DNA of 64,000 bases from assembly GCA_018257865.1 (NCBI GenBank), contig JAEUBA010000046.1:182756-246755 (forward strand), given 5' to 3'. The notes beneath the pieces are model-generated. The model made no database searches and had not been told where the DNA came from. It saw only the letters and a program-made list of their open reading frames with translations. Of this stretch, positions 1 through 11,245 are shown piece by piece (positions within the stretch are counted from its first letter, which is position 1; each line of letters begins with the position of its first letter). This DNA is from Stereocaulon alpinum. Its lineage: Eukaryota; Ascomycota; Lecanoromycetes; Lecanorales; Stereocaulaceae. Both the position numbers and the translations under genes were made by a program.

Positions 1-2
1 CA

Positions 3-417
3 CCTCCTGTCGTCTTGGAACAAGTCCGAGCTACGCCTGCGAATGCTCTGAAGGGATTGCGTGTTACGGACATCGAAGCCGCCCGAGCACTAGCGAGAAA
101 AAAAGAGAAAGAAGAGTTGTTTGCTGGCTCGGTCGTCGAAGAGCGAGTATTGGGTCGACAGGTCCACACCTATGGGCCGATTGGCTGCCCTGGAACATCC
201 AAACCCCCGAAGGAAAGGAGAATTTTCGAAGGCAATACCGAACCTAGGACAACGAGTGGTGAGACGAATTTTCTCGGCCAGAGCCAGATGTTTCAGAGTG
301 CCTTGGCGTGCCCGACGTTGGCATGAGTATCTTGACGCTCTGAAAGCTTATCACGATAACCCAGAGAGCAGCAACGAGCATTGGATCGATCCTATATATC
401 CCACACTGGCAAGCTAG
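3..417 (+). CDS. Possible 3' end of an unrecognised gene (partial)
   Basis: From the first bases a reading frame stays open to about 326 and is rich in charged helix-forming residues (around ARKKEKEEL). A second frame, open to the TAG at 415-417, ends in a tryptophan- and aromatic-rich tail (HEYLDALKAYHD). The two frames could be one last exon pair joined by an intron between a GT near 160 and an AG near 296, but I could not fix the junction. No family is recognised. It may equally be non-coding sequence with chance open frames. Confidence 0.25.
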
Positions 418-1644
418 ATTGTTTCAGTCAGCCCTGAATTTCTATTGAATCGAAAACCACTATATTGTATGGACGACCTTGAAATCGTACTATCGAAGTG
501 TGACGAAAGCTACCAGAATTAGGTTTTCCGCCGTTATCCCACACATGATGAAAAGTACAACGACTTCCTAAAATACGAAACTTAAGTAAACCACGAGAAC
601 ATAGATTCTGAAATTAAATGCAAAAACTTTCTGGCCACCCTTGCATACCTCCACGCTTTTTGTCCAGAGACGAATAAGCTCAATGAGGTTCCGATGAATG
701 ATTGGGACTTTCCGTGGCCACGGAACCACGTACATCACCCTGTTGCAACCACGGCTTGATTGGCCCTCGGATGCCATGTTCTGTTGAAAACAAATACGTT
801 ATATCGAAGATGAGAAAGGCGGCTACACTAACAATGAGGCATTGGGTTCGACGGATGTCTTGGTATCGTGGAAGTAGGGCGAGAAAGCGACGTAGCTAGG
901 AATACTGGAACAAGCATATGACTCTTCACGATAGGCTCTGTAACGCTTCCTTCATTCGCCTACGGGGTTTTATATCGATTATGCTCAAGGGTTTGGGCTG
1001 ACCGTGTTCAGCATAGATTCGTTGGGTCTGAGAATGTACTTTATCACAAGCCAAACAGAAGCATATTTAATATTAGAAGACTTCACAGCTCGCGTGGTGC
1101 TGCCTGAACTCTGATCAATGTAATAGGATTGTTGGTTGATAAGTGAAGTGTGAAAGGCTGTTCGCGTAATTCGGGTAATGCTCAAGGATCATTGAAACCA
1201 GTAGCGGTAGAGTTCTTATCATCATAGATTTCAGAGGCACTGAGCATAAGATATGTCAATTTTTCGAGATGTTGCTCGCATAGGCTTTTGAATTCCACTG
1301 GATTGTTCCGAAGAGTCACCCAAATATTACGGGTCTTGGACCTGGAACAGAACTTTCTTTGCGTCGGTATGCCGATGTCTTCGATGGTGGGACTGTATAG
1401 ATCGGAAAGCTCTGGAGATGCCTGTGAGCCTAGGTACTGCCCTATACATTCCATATATCTCCTTACCAAGATAGAGCTTGCGAAAGTATAAAGCCGATAT
1501 CAACGGGCATCCGCCAACCTACATGCAATCCCAAAGTCTTATACACAAATGGCACATGTGCCCTGAATCGATTACACAATCATTCTCGCCTCAACGACAG
1601 GTCAAAGATGGACACATCGAGTGAAGGTATCGTGGCAAAATCTG
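418..1644. other. Intergenic stretch, no supported gene
   Basis: Only short overlapping open frames occur on both strands, none with recognisable domains or consistent splice sites. I see no tRNA, repeat or clear regulatory motif. It presumably holds 3' flanking sequence of the genes on either side. Confidence 0.4.
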
Positions 1645-2709
1645 TTAGCCGATCTTGACCTTTACAAGTCTATCTAATGCTTTCCCATCATCCAGAGCCC
1701 AAGCTGGGTCCCTATCCATTTTCCACACTCGATTGTTGCCCTTCAGATGAAGGTAAAGAAACCCTTCGCTGGTGTATGCACGTTTGAGGCCGACACAGCC
1801 TCTCCAAATCCAATAGCCGGCTTGTCTGAAGGGCAGTGTCATGAGATGAGTCTTTGCAAATGCGGCTAACTTTTCTTGCCGATGATTCAAGTCAGCAAGT
1901 GCGGCTTGTATGTTTCTCTCGCTGTCGTTATCGAAGAGTTTTGAAGAGACTGTCACATCAGTGTGAGGTACTGTTGTGACTCTAGGCTTTCGGTGTGGTA
2001 TCAACGGGGTCCTCTCTATTCGTAAGAGTAAAATATTAGATTTCGCGCTCGATGGTGAAGGAAGTGAACTGATTCGCTGGACCATATTCTGTGGCTGTTT
2101 CCAATGTCAATTGGATGTTGCGGCTGGTTTGCTAGAACGGAGACTTACTTTCAGCAACATCCAGAATCCAACACATGCAATCATGAGGCTGCCAACCTTG
2201 ATGAAGACAGGTACATAAGCTGGCAGATCTTCGGGACTGACAATGTAATACTGGCTTCGATAATTGTACACAGCAATGCCAATTATCAATGCCCCGGCGG
2301 TCCAACAAGCAGTAATGTAGTGCGCGTAGGATGAGGACCGGTATAGAAGGGTGGGCGACGGCCGTGTTGCTAATTCATCGTTCAATGATTGATACGCTGC
2401 AGACTTTCGAGGGGCATAGGACGTCGGTTGTATTGGTTTCGCAGGCACTTTCGTAGGCTTTTTCAGTGCAGGCTTCTTTTGTTTTTGGACAAGGCTGCGC
2501 GCGCTTGTAGTGAAATTGCACTTCAGGTATATTCGTATTGATGGTGGTTGTGTTCGTAAGTCGCAGGTAGCTGTCCTTGAAAAGAGAGCATGTTGGAAAC
2601 GGGCAGCTTGCAACCATTGTGATCGGATCATAGCCCTAACCAGGATACCGCGGTGAATCAGTCGTATCAATGTGGATCTAGAGATATTCTTTCTGCATCT
2701 CTGATACAC
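1645..2709 (-). CDS. Mitochondrial-type two-helix membrane protein, family not recognised
   Basis: The model is complement(1645..2094, 2149..2709), 336 residues. The intron is 54 bp (GTAAGT donor, ACAG acceptor, phase 0) and joins WMLLK to PQNMVQRI. The N-terminus is basic, Ser/Thr-rich and nearly free of acidic residues, with an FTTSARSL stretch typical of a mitochondrial presequence. Two hydrophobic segments (about residues 133-150 and 165-187) are separated by a short loop, so an inner-membrane hairpin is likely. The C-terminal half is soluble and basic, with conserved-looking aromatic pairs such as GYWIWRG. A second in-frame Met at 2631 is an equally good start. The arrangement recalls small fungal inner-membrane assembly proteins or TMEM223-like proteins, but I cannot assign a family. 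It is divergent from PDX1 with about 260 bp between starts. Confidence 0.7.
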
Positions 2710-2971
2710 GACCGTGCAGAGAGCAGCTAGTAGTAGCAGCTCATTTCCCGTCTTAAAAATTGAAGTACGTAGAAGTATACAGTGTTACAGGGATCGGAAG
2801 AGCTTGAGGTGGATTCGGTCTTGGCGTCGCCGACATGCCGTGCTTAAGTTTATCCCTCCCAACACCTTCAAGCTCGTCCGTTACTAAATGTGCTGACCTT
2901 GCTGATGGACCTTCTACTACCGCACCCACATTGACGCACAAGGACCGTGTCATTGTCAGTTTTCAGCAGCG

Positions 2972-4515
2972 ATGGCGTCTTTCTGTAAAGCATTCAAAGA
3001 CATCAGTACGCTTTCGAGCCGGTCTGTATACCGCAATGCATCCTCAAGAGGTCCGTGAAAAAGCCCCGAACATTTACTCAGCTGTAACACTTCCTTGCAA
3101 AGACTGTGCTTATTCCAATTGCAGGTTTTAGAAACTACGCGAGGAGCTTGGCTGCTCAGAATTTTACAATGCCTGCAATGTCACCGACAATGACCGAGGG
3201 CAACATCGCCAGCTGGAAGGTTAACGAGGGTATGAAAACCCTCCGGACCAAGAGTCACAGATGAGACAATTTTGATCCCCCACTGTGCAGGTGATGCGTT
3301 CTCGACGGGTGATGTGCTGCTCGAAATAGAGACCGATAAAGCGCAAATGGATGTGGAAGCCCAAGATGACGGAAAGATGGCCAAAATAATGGTCTGTTAG
3401 TCACGATGTGCCTGGGACATGGAGATAATATTTACGAATGACAGCAACATGATGGTGCAAAGAGTGTCAAGGTCGGTACTCGGATAGCGGTAATAGCTGA
3501 GGCGGACGACGACTTGAGCACTCTCGAAATACCCGCCGAAGAACCAGCCCCAGCATCCTCACCTCAACAAGAAAAGAAGTCAGGTGTGGACGCCTCTCAA
3601 TCATCCGAGTCTCAAGCCGAAGCACCGCCTTCATCAAAAGGCGAAGATACGCCGCCTGCAAAACCTTCACAATCTTCATCGACCTTACCACCTCCAGCTA
3701 AAGCCCAAAAGCAAATGTATCCTCTATATCCATCCATCGCTCAGCTCCTCCACGAAAAAAGCATACCGACTTCCGAAGCCGACAAAATCCCCGCAAGTGG
3801 CCCAAAGGGCCGATTACTAAAAGGCGATGTTTTAGCTTACCTGGGCCGAATATCATCGTCCTACTCCTCAGAACAATCCGCACGGATCACCAAACTTGGG
3901 CATCTCGATCTCAGCAATGCCAAACCTGCGCCTCCAAAAGAACCAACTCCACCTACATCTACCAAAGCTCAAAATTCAGCAGCAACGGAGACAGAAAAGC
4001 CCGAAACTGAAATCGCCGTCCCCATCTCTCTATCATCCGTGCTTTCAGTTCAGAAACGCATCCAAGCCACTCTGGGCGTCACGCTTCCCCTCTCAACCTT
4101 TATTGCCCGTGCTACGGAATTGGCAAACGACGATTTACCGCGGCCCGCGGCTGCATCTACAGCTGATGAGCTTTTCAACGACGTGCTTGGTTTGAATAAT
4201 GTGAGCTCTGAGACATCAAGAGGCAATTATATGCCCCAGATTACTGCATTACCGGGCACACCTTTTACGGAGAAGGCGGGCCCACGAATACAACCAGATA
4301 TATATGACCTACTAGCAGGCAATGCGTCGTCAACAATGGCAAGCAGGAGCATCGGTGTGCCGCTGCCCGGAATAGTGGTTGGGTCGAAGCCGGGTGAGGC
4401 CACAAACGTATTCAGTGTTAGTGCGGCGAAAGGCGAGGAGAAGAGGGCAAGGGTGTTCTTGGAGAGGGTGAAGACCATATTACAGGTTGAGCCAGGTAGG
4501 TTGTTGATATTATAG
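2972..4515 (+). CDS. PDX1: Pyruvate dehydrogenase complex protein X (E3-binding protein)
   Basis: The model is join(2972..3050, 3125..3229, 3291..3391, 3445..4515), 451 residues, with three introns of 74, 61 and 53 bp, all phase-consistent. A short mitochondrial presequence (about 1-37) precedes a lipoyl domain (about 39-118) beginning NFTMPAMSPTMTEGNIASW. The lipoylated lysine lies in ETDKAQMDVEA (about Lys78). A Ser/Pro/Ala linker leads to a peripheral subunit-binding domain (about 187-228, with IPASGPKGRLLKGDVLAYL) that docks E3, dihydrolipoamide dehydrogenase. The C-terminal region is a shortened, degenerate relative of the E2 core and lacks the HxxxDG acetyltransferase motif, as expected for protein X rather than E2. 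Its role is to anchor E3 in the mitochondrial pyruvate dehydrogenase complex. The first donor (GTCCGT) and third donor (GTCTGT) are slightly unusual but the frame and family match support them. Confidence 0.92.
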
Positions 4516-4807
4516 ATCTCAATATAACCTGCTCAAAGGGCATCGAAGCTTCCATACTCAGGGGCATCATGGTGATGTAATTTGAGACTTGGTGAAGACC
4601 AGTTCATGATACTCTGCTCATAGCTGGTTTAGGCCGAGCGATTCCAATGTCCAATCCTAGTCCAGCGCCTTGCAACTCGGGGGTTCTGTCCGGCGAAAAT
4701 GCTCATAACGCTCATGCAATTAGCCAGGTCGCTCAATATCACAGCAAGAGCCCGGCTAGATGAATTTCCGCTTGTAGCGCATGCAAAACAGGGATTATGA
4801 ACCTCCT

Positions 4808-6827
4808 TCATCTTATTTCACCCCACCTCTCCATCCTAGTTCCTGCACCGTCTCCTCCCACTCCATCTCGTTCCCGCTTGCCAAAACACTTCCAGAATCT
4901 CAGCGTTTCGTCACCGGCGCCTGTAACTACCGTTTGGCCGTCTGGACTCATCGCCAAGTATAGCACACGATATGTATGTCCAGTAAGACTAGCCACTTGC
5001 GTCATGCTAGGGTACTTCCACACCACTATCTGGTTTTGGCTATAACCGTGTGTTGAGACAATTTCGTTGCTGTTCTTTGACCAGGCAAGGTTGCAAACTT
5101 GGGATCCAGTATCGAGCTCCTGTATGCATGAGCCGGTCGCAGTACTCCAAAACTTGATGCGACGATCTGCGGTACCACCGCCGGAGGCAAGGAGATGACG
5201 CTGATGAGGTGACCACGCAATGGCTTTCACGGCTGCTGTATGTTCGCTGAATTTGTAGAGCGGAGTCTTGGATAGCTTGTCCCAAACCATCAGCTTGTTA
5301 TCGTTGCCTCCCGACGCGAGCTGACCATCCTCGGTGTTCCAACGCAAGCCACACACTTCTTGCTTGTGGCCTACGAGCTCTCGAAGGTACTGGTCTGCTT
5401 GCCTGACGTCGCGATGGAATATGAGGCGATCTCGAGAACCGGAGGTGAGGATGTGGTCGTTCCAGGCCAGAGCGCCCACCCGAGCTGTATGTCCAGTCAT
5501 TGTACGCAGACGTCGTTGTTTCTCTGCGTCCCATATCTGGACGAGGCCTTTGTTCGTGCCAATTGAGACGTGTGTACCTCGTTGGATCCAGGATACGGAC
5601 GTGACAATGTCATCCTGAAGCTCGCATAATTTTGTGACCCGGCCAGAGCCCGAATTCCACATATAGACACATGAGCCAAGGCCTACGCCTAGCAATCCGC
5701 TATTGCCCCAGTCTACGAGGTTGAGATAGAAGTCATCGGCTAAATCAGGGGCGTCAAGAACTTTGAAGGGAACCTTGCTGACTGCTCGGGGCGCTTTCCG
5801 AGGACTCAGCAGGAGCCGTTGGCTATCGAACCGAACAGGAGAGAGACTGTACAGGTCAGAACGTGCGTTAAGATTAGGTCCGTGACGGCTTTGAGGTGTT
5901 CTTGATGGGGTGGGGTGGCCAGATACATTGGTATGATGCCTGGGAGACATGTATGTGAAAAGGTTCTTGTGAGGTGTCGAGGGCGTGAGGCTGGCTGGAG
6001 GTAGTGAGGATGAAGATACATTGGTGGGCGGCGTTCTTGACCTAGAAGGATCATTTATCGTGGTTGAGTGTGTCGATGTAAGATCTGGCGATAAAGTCTG
6101 TGGTGTTGGTTGGGGAATCGTGTTATCGAATAGCTCAGACCGTAAGAGTGTCGAAAAGGTGCGGTTCGCTTCCTCAGCTATATAAAGTTAGCTAAAATAG
6201 GCTCCTTCTCTCGCGCACTGGTGCAATTCAAATCAACGTACTCTTCTGGAAGTGGAGCTCCCCATGCGGAGTCCGCTTCTTTGCTTTCGAGGGCGTGGCT
6301 GGTGAACCATCATCGTGGAGCAAGCTGAAGCTTGCTTGTAGATCTTGACCCTCTCTATTTGGAATGAATCTGGATGCGGACTGCATTAGCTCTTGCTCTC
6401 AGCGTAAGCCACACTTGATGGCGATAGTCATTTCATAGCATGCAGAGCAAGCCACTACTGCTTTCCTAACATGTTGATCAAACCCCCTCGGCATTGCTGG
6501 AAACCGGGAAATGACGCTATTCACTGACCTGTCACCATATACCCTCTGCCTCTTACGGCTAGGACTTGCGCCTGGCGTCCTCTCTCTCACTCGGCCTGCA
6601 TCCTCCATATCCTTCAGCGCCTTACTTAACGCGGTTGGATCCACTGGCTCAGACCCTGCTCTTTCTGCTCTGTTTGTAGATTGTCCGTTTAAATGATTGC
6701 GTTTATTTATCGCCAGCGGAGGTGTTCTTGTATCCGCGGGTGGGACAACAGTTGGTGTATGTGAAATCTCCATTGTCTTAGAAGTGATAGAAGAGGTGAT
6801 GTGTGATTCAAGTGTAGTCTCCCGCAT
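4808..6827 (-). CDS. cdh1: APC/C activator Cdh1 / Fizzy-related WD40 protein
   Basis: The model is complement(4808..6177, 6242..6369, 6529..6827), 598 residues with two introns (64 and 159 bp). The second exon completes the C-box DRFIPNREG (about 99-107), the motif that docks the activator on the anaphase-promoting complex. The N-terminal half is rich in SP/TP sites, as expected for CDK-inhibited Cdh1. A KVLDAPDLADDFYLNLVDW segment then opens a seven-bladed WD40 propeller that recognises D-box and KEN-box substrates. The protein ends in Ile-Arg, the IR tail used for APC/C binding. The N-terminal length and the DRFIPNR C-box favour Cdh1 (Hct1/Ste9/Srw1) over Cdc20. It is divergent from the aspartyl aminopeptidase gene and converges with PDX1. 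Confidence 0.93.
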
Positions 6828-7736
6828 GGCTACGGTCCGACAAACACCCGAGCTTGAAGTGTGTCAAGTGAGGTTCGCGTAGACACAGTCGTTGTGTGGT
6901 TCTGCAAGCAAAAAGCCCCGTGGTGGTCAAATCAAGGTAGCAGTCAGTTTCTGTTAGATGGTCTGCTCGCAGCGGTTGGATCCCCCTCTTCTTGCGATCC
7001 AGTTGTCAACATGAAGCAAAGAGCGACTCTTCCAGCGCAATTCGAGTCGTCTGAATGGATGCAGCAAGCAGCGGTGGTAAATATTCAGAATGTTCAGAGG
7101 GAGTTGTGAAGTTTATTGATCCACTTCCTCACTAGCTCGACTAGAACTAGGGGCAATTCCGCACTTTAGGGGTTCTCTGGTCTGACTTCACTCCTCTGAC
7201 ACAAGGTGAATGAACAAATAAATATGTAGAATGTCAACCTGGACACGCAATTGATGGACTGAGAACTTCTTCAGAGGGTGTTCATGCCTCACCAAGAGTT
7301 ACTTGTTGCCTCAGGACACGCTACACGTAACTTACACGGGTACCCTGTCCGACTCCCTGTGGGCCTGTGGTCGGACAGCGATCAAAACAATCAAAGCGGC
7401 TACATCCCCAGACTCTTAGTTCTACCTACCTTAGTCTCTTATGTTAGGGCCGACTTATGCACGGAGACCGTTGAAGGCGTTTGAGGTTTCGTTTCGTAAC
7501 AACCAATGAATGGACCTTCTGTCGCCATCAAACGTAGAACTATACTTCCGTTGCCGACAGCGACGTCAACAAGACTCGAAAAGTGCATGATCAATCGATT
7601 TCAACAGCGGGCGATTGCATCATACGCGTTCCCTGCGCCTTTCTCACCATCTGCTGGGCACTTAAAGAACAGAATCTCAAACCTCGTAGTGACCCGCATA
7701 CACTCGTCAAATTGTCCTTATAGCTCAAAGGGATTG
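6828..7736. other. Divergent intergenic region between cdh1 and aspartyl aminopeptidase
   Basis: About 0.9 kb separates the two start codons. It must contain both promoters and 5' leaders. I see no coherent ORF, repeat or structural RNA, and no element that I can name with confidence. Confidence 0.5.
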
Positions 7737-9452
7737 ATGATGGACGCCTCTGCAAAAGCTGGACATGATCTTCTACACTTCATCAATTCATCACCGACTC
7801 GTGAGAGCATACCCTCAAATTACTACCAACAGATATTAACAGATGCCAGCCTTCCATGCCGTCTATCAAGTCAAACAGAGACTCGAGAAGGCAGGGTTCA
7901 AACATCTACAGGTAGTTCTCACAGAACCTCGAGGTGGATGTGAATATTCACCATTTGCCAGGAGAAAGATCCTTGGGCCAAGATCTGCGTTCCGGGAGGG
8001 AAATACTATCTCACACGCAATGCTTCAACCATCCTAGCCTTCGCGATCGGCAAGAAATGGAAGGTGTGTCTGGACGATGGTCTTACGTTGACTTGGACAC
8101 TGAAGATGGATGACTTTCCAGTCAGGAAACCCTATAGCTATGATTGGCGCCCATACAGACTCGTGTACCCTCCGCGTCAAACCTGTGAGCAAGAAACAAG
8201 GCGATGGGTTCATACAAGTTGGGGTTGAGACATACGGTGGAGGGTTATGGCATACATGTACACTGCTCATCCCGGCAGCCGGTCTGGAGACTATCCCTGA
8301 CTCGTAACAGGGTTCGATCGAGATCTTAGCATCGCTGGGCGGGCATTTGTGAAGGCCACAGACGGGTCTTTCACACAAACGCTCATTAAGATTGACCGCC
8401 CAAGTACGGACGCATTGAGAAGTCATTCCCACTAACAGTCTGCTAATGACTACCCAGTCCTCCGTATACCTACCCTTGCCATCCACCTTGACCGTCAAGA
8501 GAAATTTGAATTCAACAAGGAGACACAATTATTCCCAATCGCCGGACTCGTGGCAGCAGAGCTCAATCGAACAGGCAGAAGCGACCATACCCCGAGCTCG
8601 TCCACCACAGAGGAGGCTGATTACGCACCCTTGAAAGTGACGACCGAGAGACATCATCCATACATGGTCGAATTGATAGCGAAAGAAGCTAAAGTCGATC
8701 CTTCGGAGGTCGTGGACTTTGAGATGGTACTCTACGATACGCAAAAAGCATGTTTAGGGGGGCTCAATGAAGAGCTTATGTTTTCGGCCCGGCTAGACAA
8801 CCTCGAGATGTCATACTGCAGTGCAATGGGCCTCATTAATTCCGTCCACTCGTCCTCATCGTTGGACGATGAAAGTACTATACGCTTGATCTCTCTTTTC
8901 GACCACGAAGAGATTGGCAGCGCAACGGCTCAGGGCGCTGACTCAAATTTCCTGCCAACGATGGTACGGCGCCTCTCTGCGCTCTCGCTCAAAGGAAGTG
9001 GGGAGCCAGATGCGGATGCGTACGAGCAAACCCTATCAAAGTCCTTCCTTGTCTCTGCAGATATGGCGCACTCGGTTAATCCCAACTATGCATCTAAATA
9101 CGAGTCGGACCATAAGCCGGAGATGAATAAGGGGACGGTGATCAAAATCAATGCCAATGCCCGTTACGCTACCAACTCTCCCGGTATTGTGCTGATTGAA
9201 GAAGTTGCCCGCAGGGCTAAAGTACCGTTGCAGTTGTTCGTTGTGCGGAATGACTCAAGTTGTGGAAGCACAATTGGGCCCATGCTGTCGTCCTCTCTCG
9301 GAACGAGGACTTTGGACCTGGGCAATCCTCAATTAAGCATGCATAGTATTAGAGAGACAGGTGGTGTATATGATGTCGAATATGCCATCAAGCTATTCGA
9401 AAGCTTCTTCGAACATTATTCAGAGCTGGAGAAGAAGTTTGTCGTTGACTAG
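7737..9452 (+). CDS. APE4: Aspartyl aminopeptidase, M18 metallopeptidase
   Basis: The model is join(7737..7800, 7850..7911, 7962..8063, 8122..8257, 8311..8403, 8458..9452), 483 residues. All five introns are 49-58 bp and each join restores the family sequence. The enzyme removes N-terminal Asp/Glu from peptides in the cytosol, and in yeast it is delivered to the vacuole. Dinuclear-zinc ligands and catalytic residues are visible: IGAHTDS (His about 87), RLDNL (Asp about 266), FDHEEIGS (Glu pair about 303-304), the later NDSSCGSTIGP loop and MHSIRETGG near the C-terminus. Length fits the family. Either of two adjacent ATGs (7737 or 7740) may start translation. No catalytic residue appears to be missing. 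Confidence 0.93.
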
Positions 9453-9602
9453 CTCTTGCATGGCGGGTCTAGAATCGAAGATTTACTGCATGCAGGTGTA
9501 TCGTCATTATCATGAACAGCTGGACATGAGCATTCTACAGCAGTCTACGGTCTACAGTCTTCTAAACTACTCCCATTCTTTGTCTGATACTGCACGAGGC
9601 CA

Positions 9603-10817
9603 TCAAGCCGCCCCCATCAAATCCCCTAACTTGTCCACATACTCAGAAGGAACCGTTTCCCCGTCCTTCCAGTCATCGGGCGACTTCGTGACACCCGTAA
9701 GCACACACAACGTCCCTCCCAGTTTCCCGTCGATCCCAAATCTTATGTCCGTGTCCAGCCTATCGCCTATCATGCACGCCTTTGACCTCTCAAATTTGAA
9801 CTTCCCCTCGATAGCTTCCATCATCGCCTGGCTTGGTTTTCCCAAACTAGTCGGCTTCGTTCCTCCCATCATAGCCACCAACGGGGCATGGCAAGCACCA
9901 GCACCGGCGAATAATTTGCCAGCGGAAGGTAGTGTGGTGTCGATGTTCGTAGCGAGGAATACGGCGCCACGTTGGAGATAATGGTAGGCTAGGCAGAGCT
10001 TTAGGTAGTTGAGATGGAAATCGAGGCCGCATAAGACGACGCCGACGGAAGGATCGATAGAAGAACCGGATGCGATCGAGGCGTAGTCTTCACTAGACAT
10101 TATGCGATTTAGGGAGGGGTCGGTACCACCTATGTGAGGAATACTCTCGCTGTCGAGTTCAGTTTCGATGCCTCTTTCGCCGAGGACGTAGACGGTTCTC
10201 TTGTCTGCAGGGAGTTCCAGGATGCGTGAGATGTAAATTGCGGCACTGTAGGAGGAGCCAAAGACTTCGTCCTGAGCGGTGTTATTTCGGGATAGATGAG
10301 CGAGAGGAGACAGAGACGTACGACTGTGGCTGGGATGCCCATGTCTGTCAATTTTATCCTGTAGTCGGAGCGGGATTTCGTGCTGTTGTTTGTTACAAAG
10401 ACGATTCGTTTGCCTGCATGAATTGTCAATAATGAAGTCCTCGACTTGACATCTGAGTCAGGAGAGGGAGATACACCTCTGCTTCGCAGCAGCTCTAGAG
10501 TCTCGACAGTCCCCTCGAAGAGGTGGTCGCCGGACCATAGGACGCCTGTCCTTCTCACATCTTCAGCAGCCGCCCATTCACTTCATGACGCAGCGTGCTT
10601 CAAGGACGTAGTACGGGAAAAGCCGGTGATTTCACACACCGTCGCAGTCGAATAGGAAGACCTGATGCCATTGTCAGCAAGGAAGAGATAACGCAGCAGT
10701 ACAATGATGAGAATGGATATTTGACATTGGTTTTGGGAGCTGCTTTACATCGAACTTGTCTATAAACTCCTTAATACTATCCTTATCACCACTCAAATAC
10801 TTTGCTTGGGAAGCCAT
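9603..10817 (-). CDS. PHO13: PHO13-type HAD phosphatase (4-nitrophenylphosphatase / phosphoglycolate phosphatase)
   Basis: The model is complement(9603..10271, 10322..10413, 10477..10545, 10640..10661, 10749..10817), 306 residues. The second exon is only 22 nt and encodes most of HAD motif I. Motif I is VFLFDCDGVLW (nucleophile Asp about 28, acid/base Asp about 30), motif II is VTNNSTKSR, the motif III lysine lies in LGKPS (about Lys229), and motif IV is GDRLDTD (about 253-259). These place it in the HAD-IIA/NagD group, which includes yeast Pho13 and mammalian phosphoglycolate phosphatase. The likely role is metabolite repair by dephosphorylating by-products of glycolysis. Introns are 50-94 bp. 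Length matches the family closely. Confidence 0.92.
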
Positions 10818-11245
10818 TGTATCAGCTTGATTGGTAGAAGAAAAGAAGTTGTTTGAAACGAAGAGCATTGAAGGACCTTTTGGGTGCAATCGCTCCAAAG
10901 ACTTGGCATTGACAAGGTTGAGAACCCTAGCGCTAATCTCCGAAGGGACCACGATTTCCGTATGTGTACGTAAAAGCCCTTTGCATGCATAATTGATGGT
11001 AGAGGGTTCTAACAGGTTTCTCTTGAACGGACATTATCTCGTATTGACAAAATATTTAGCTAATATGGACATATACAAAGACAGTTCCCGACCGTAAGCC
11101 CAGGTGGAAGTTGCATGCAACCCCTTGTGAACGCAAGACCAACACGCCTCGCTATGTTTCCAATCCCCCGCCACATGCACCCGCTCAATTTTCGGACAGC
11201 TATGTTTGGTCGACTTGCGATTATGTGCTTTTCTGATCTTCGTAA
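10818..11245. other. Intergenic region between YTA7 3' end and PHO13 start
   Basis: About 430 bp that must include the YTA7 terminator and PHO13 promoter. No coding or repeat signal was seen. Confidence 0.5.

Noticed and set aside
1182..1491. Overlapping ORFs on both strands
   Set aside because: Short, with no domain or splice logic; probably chance.
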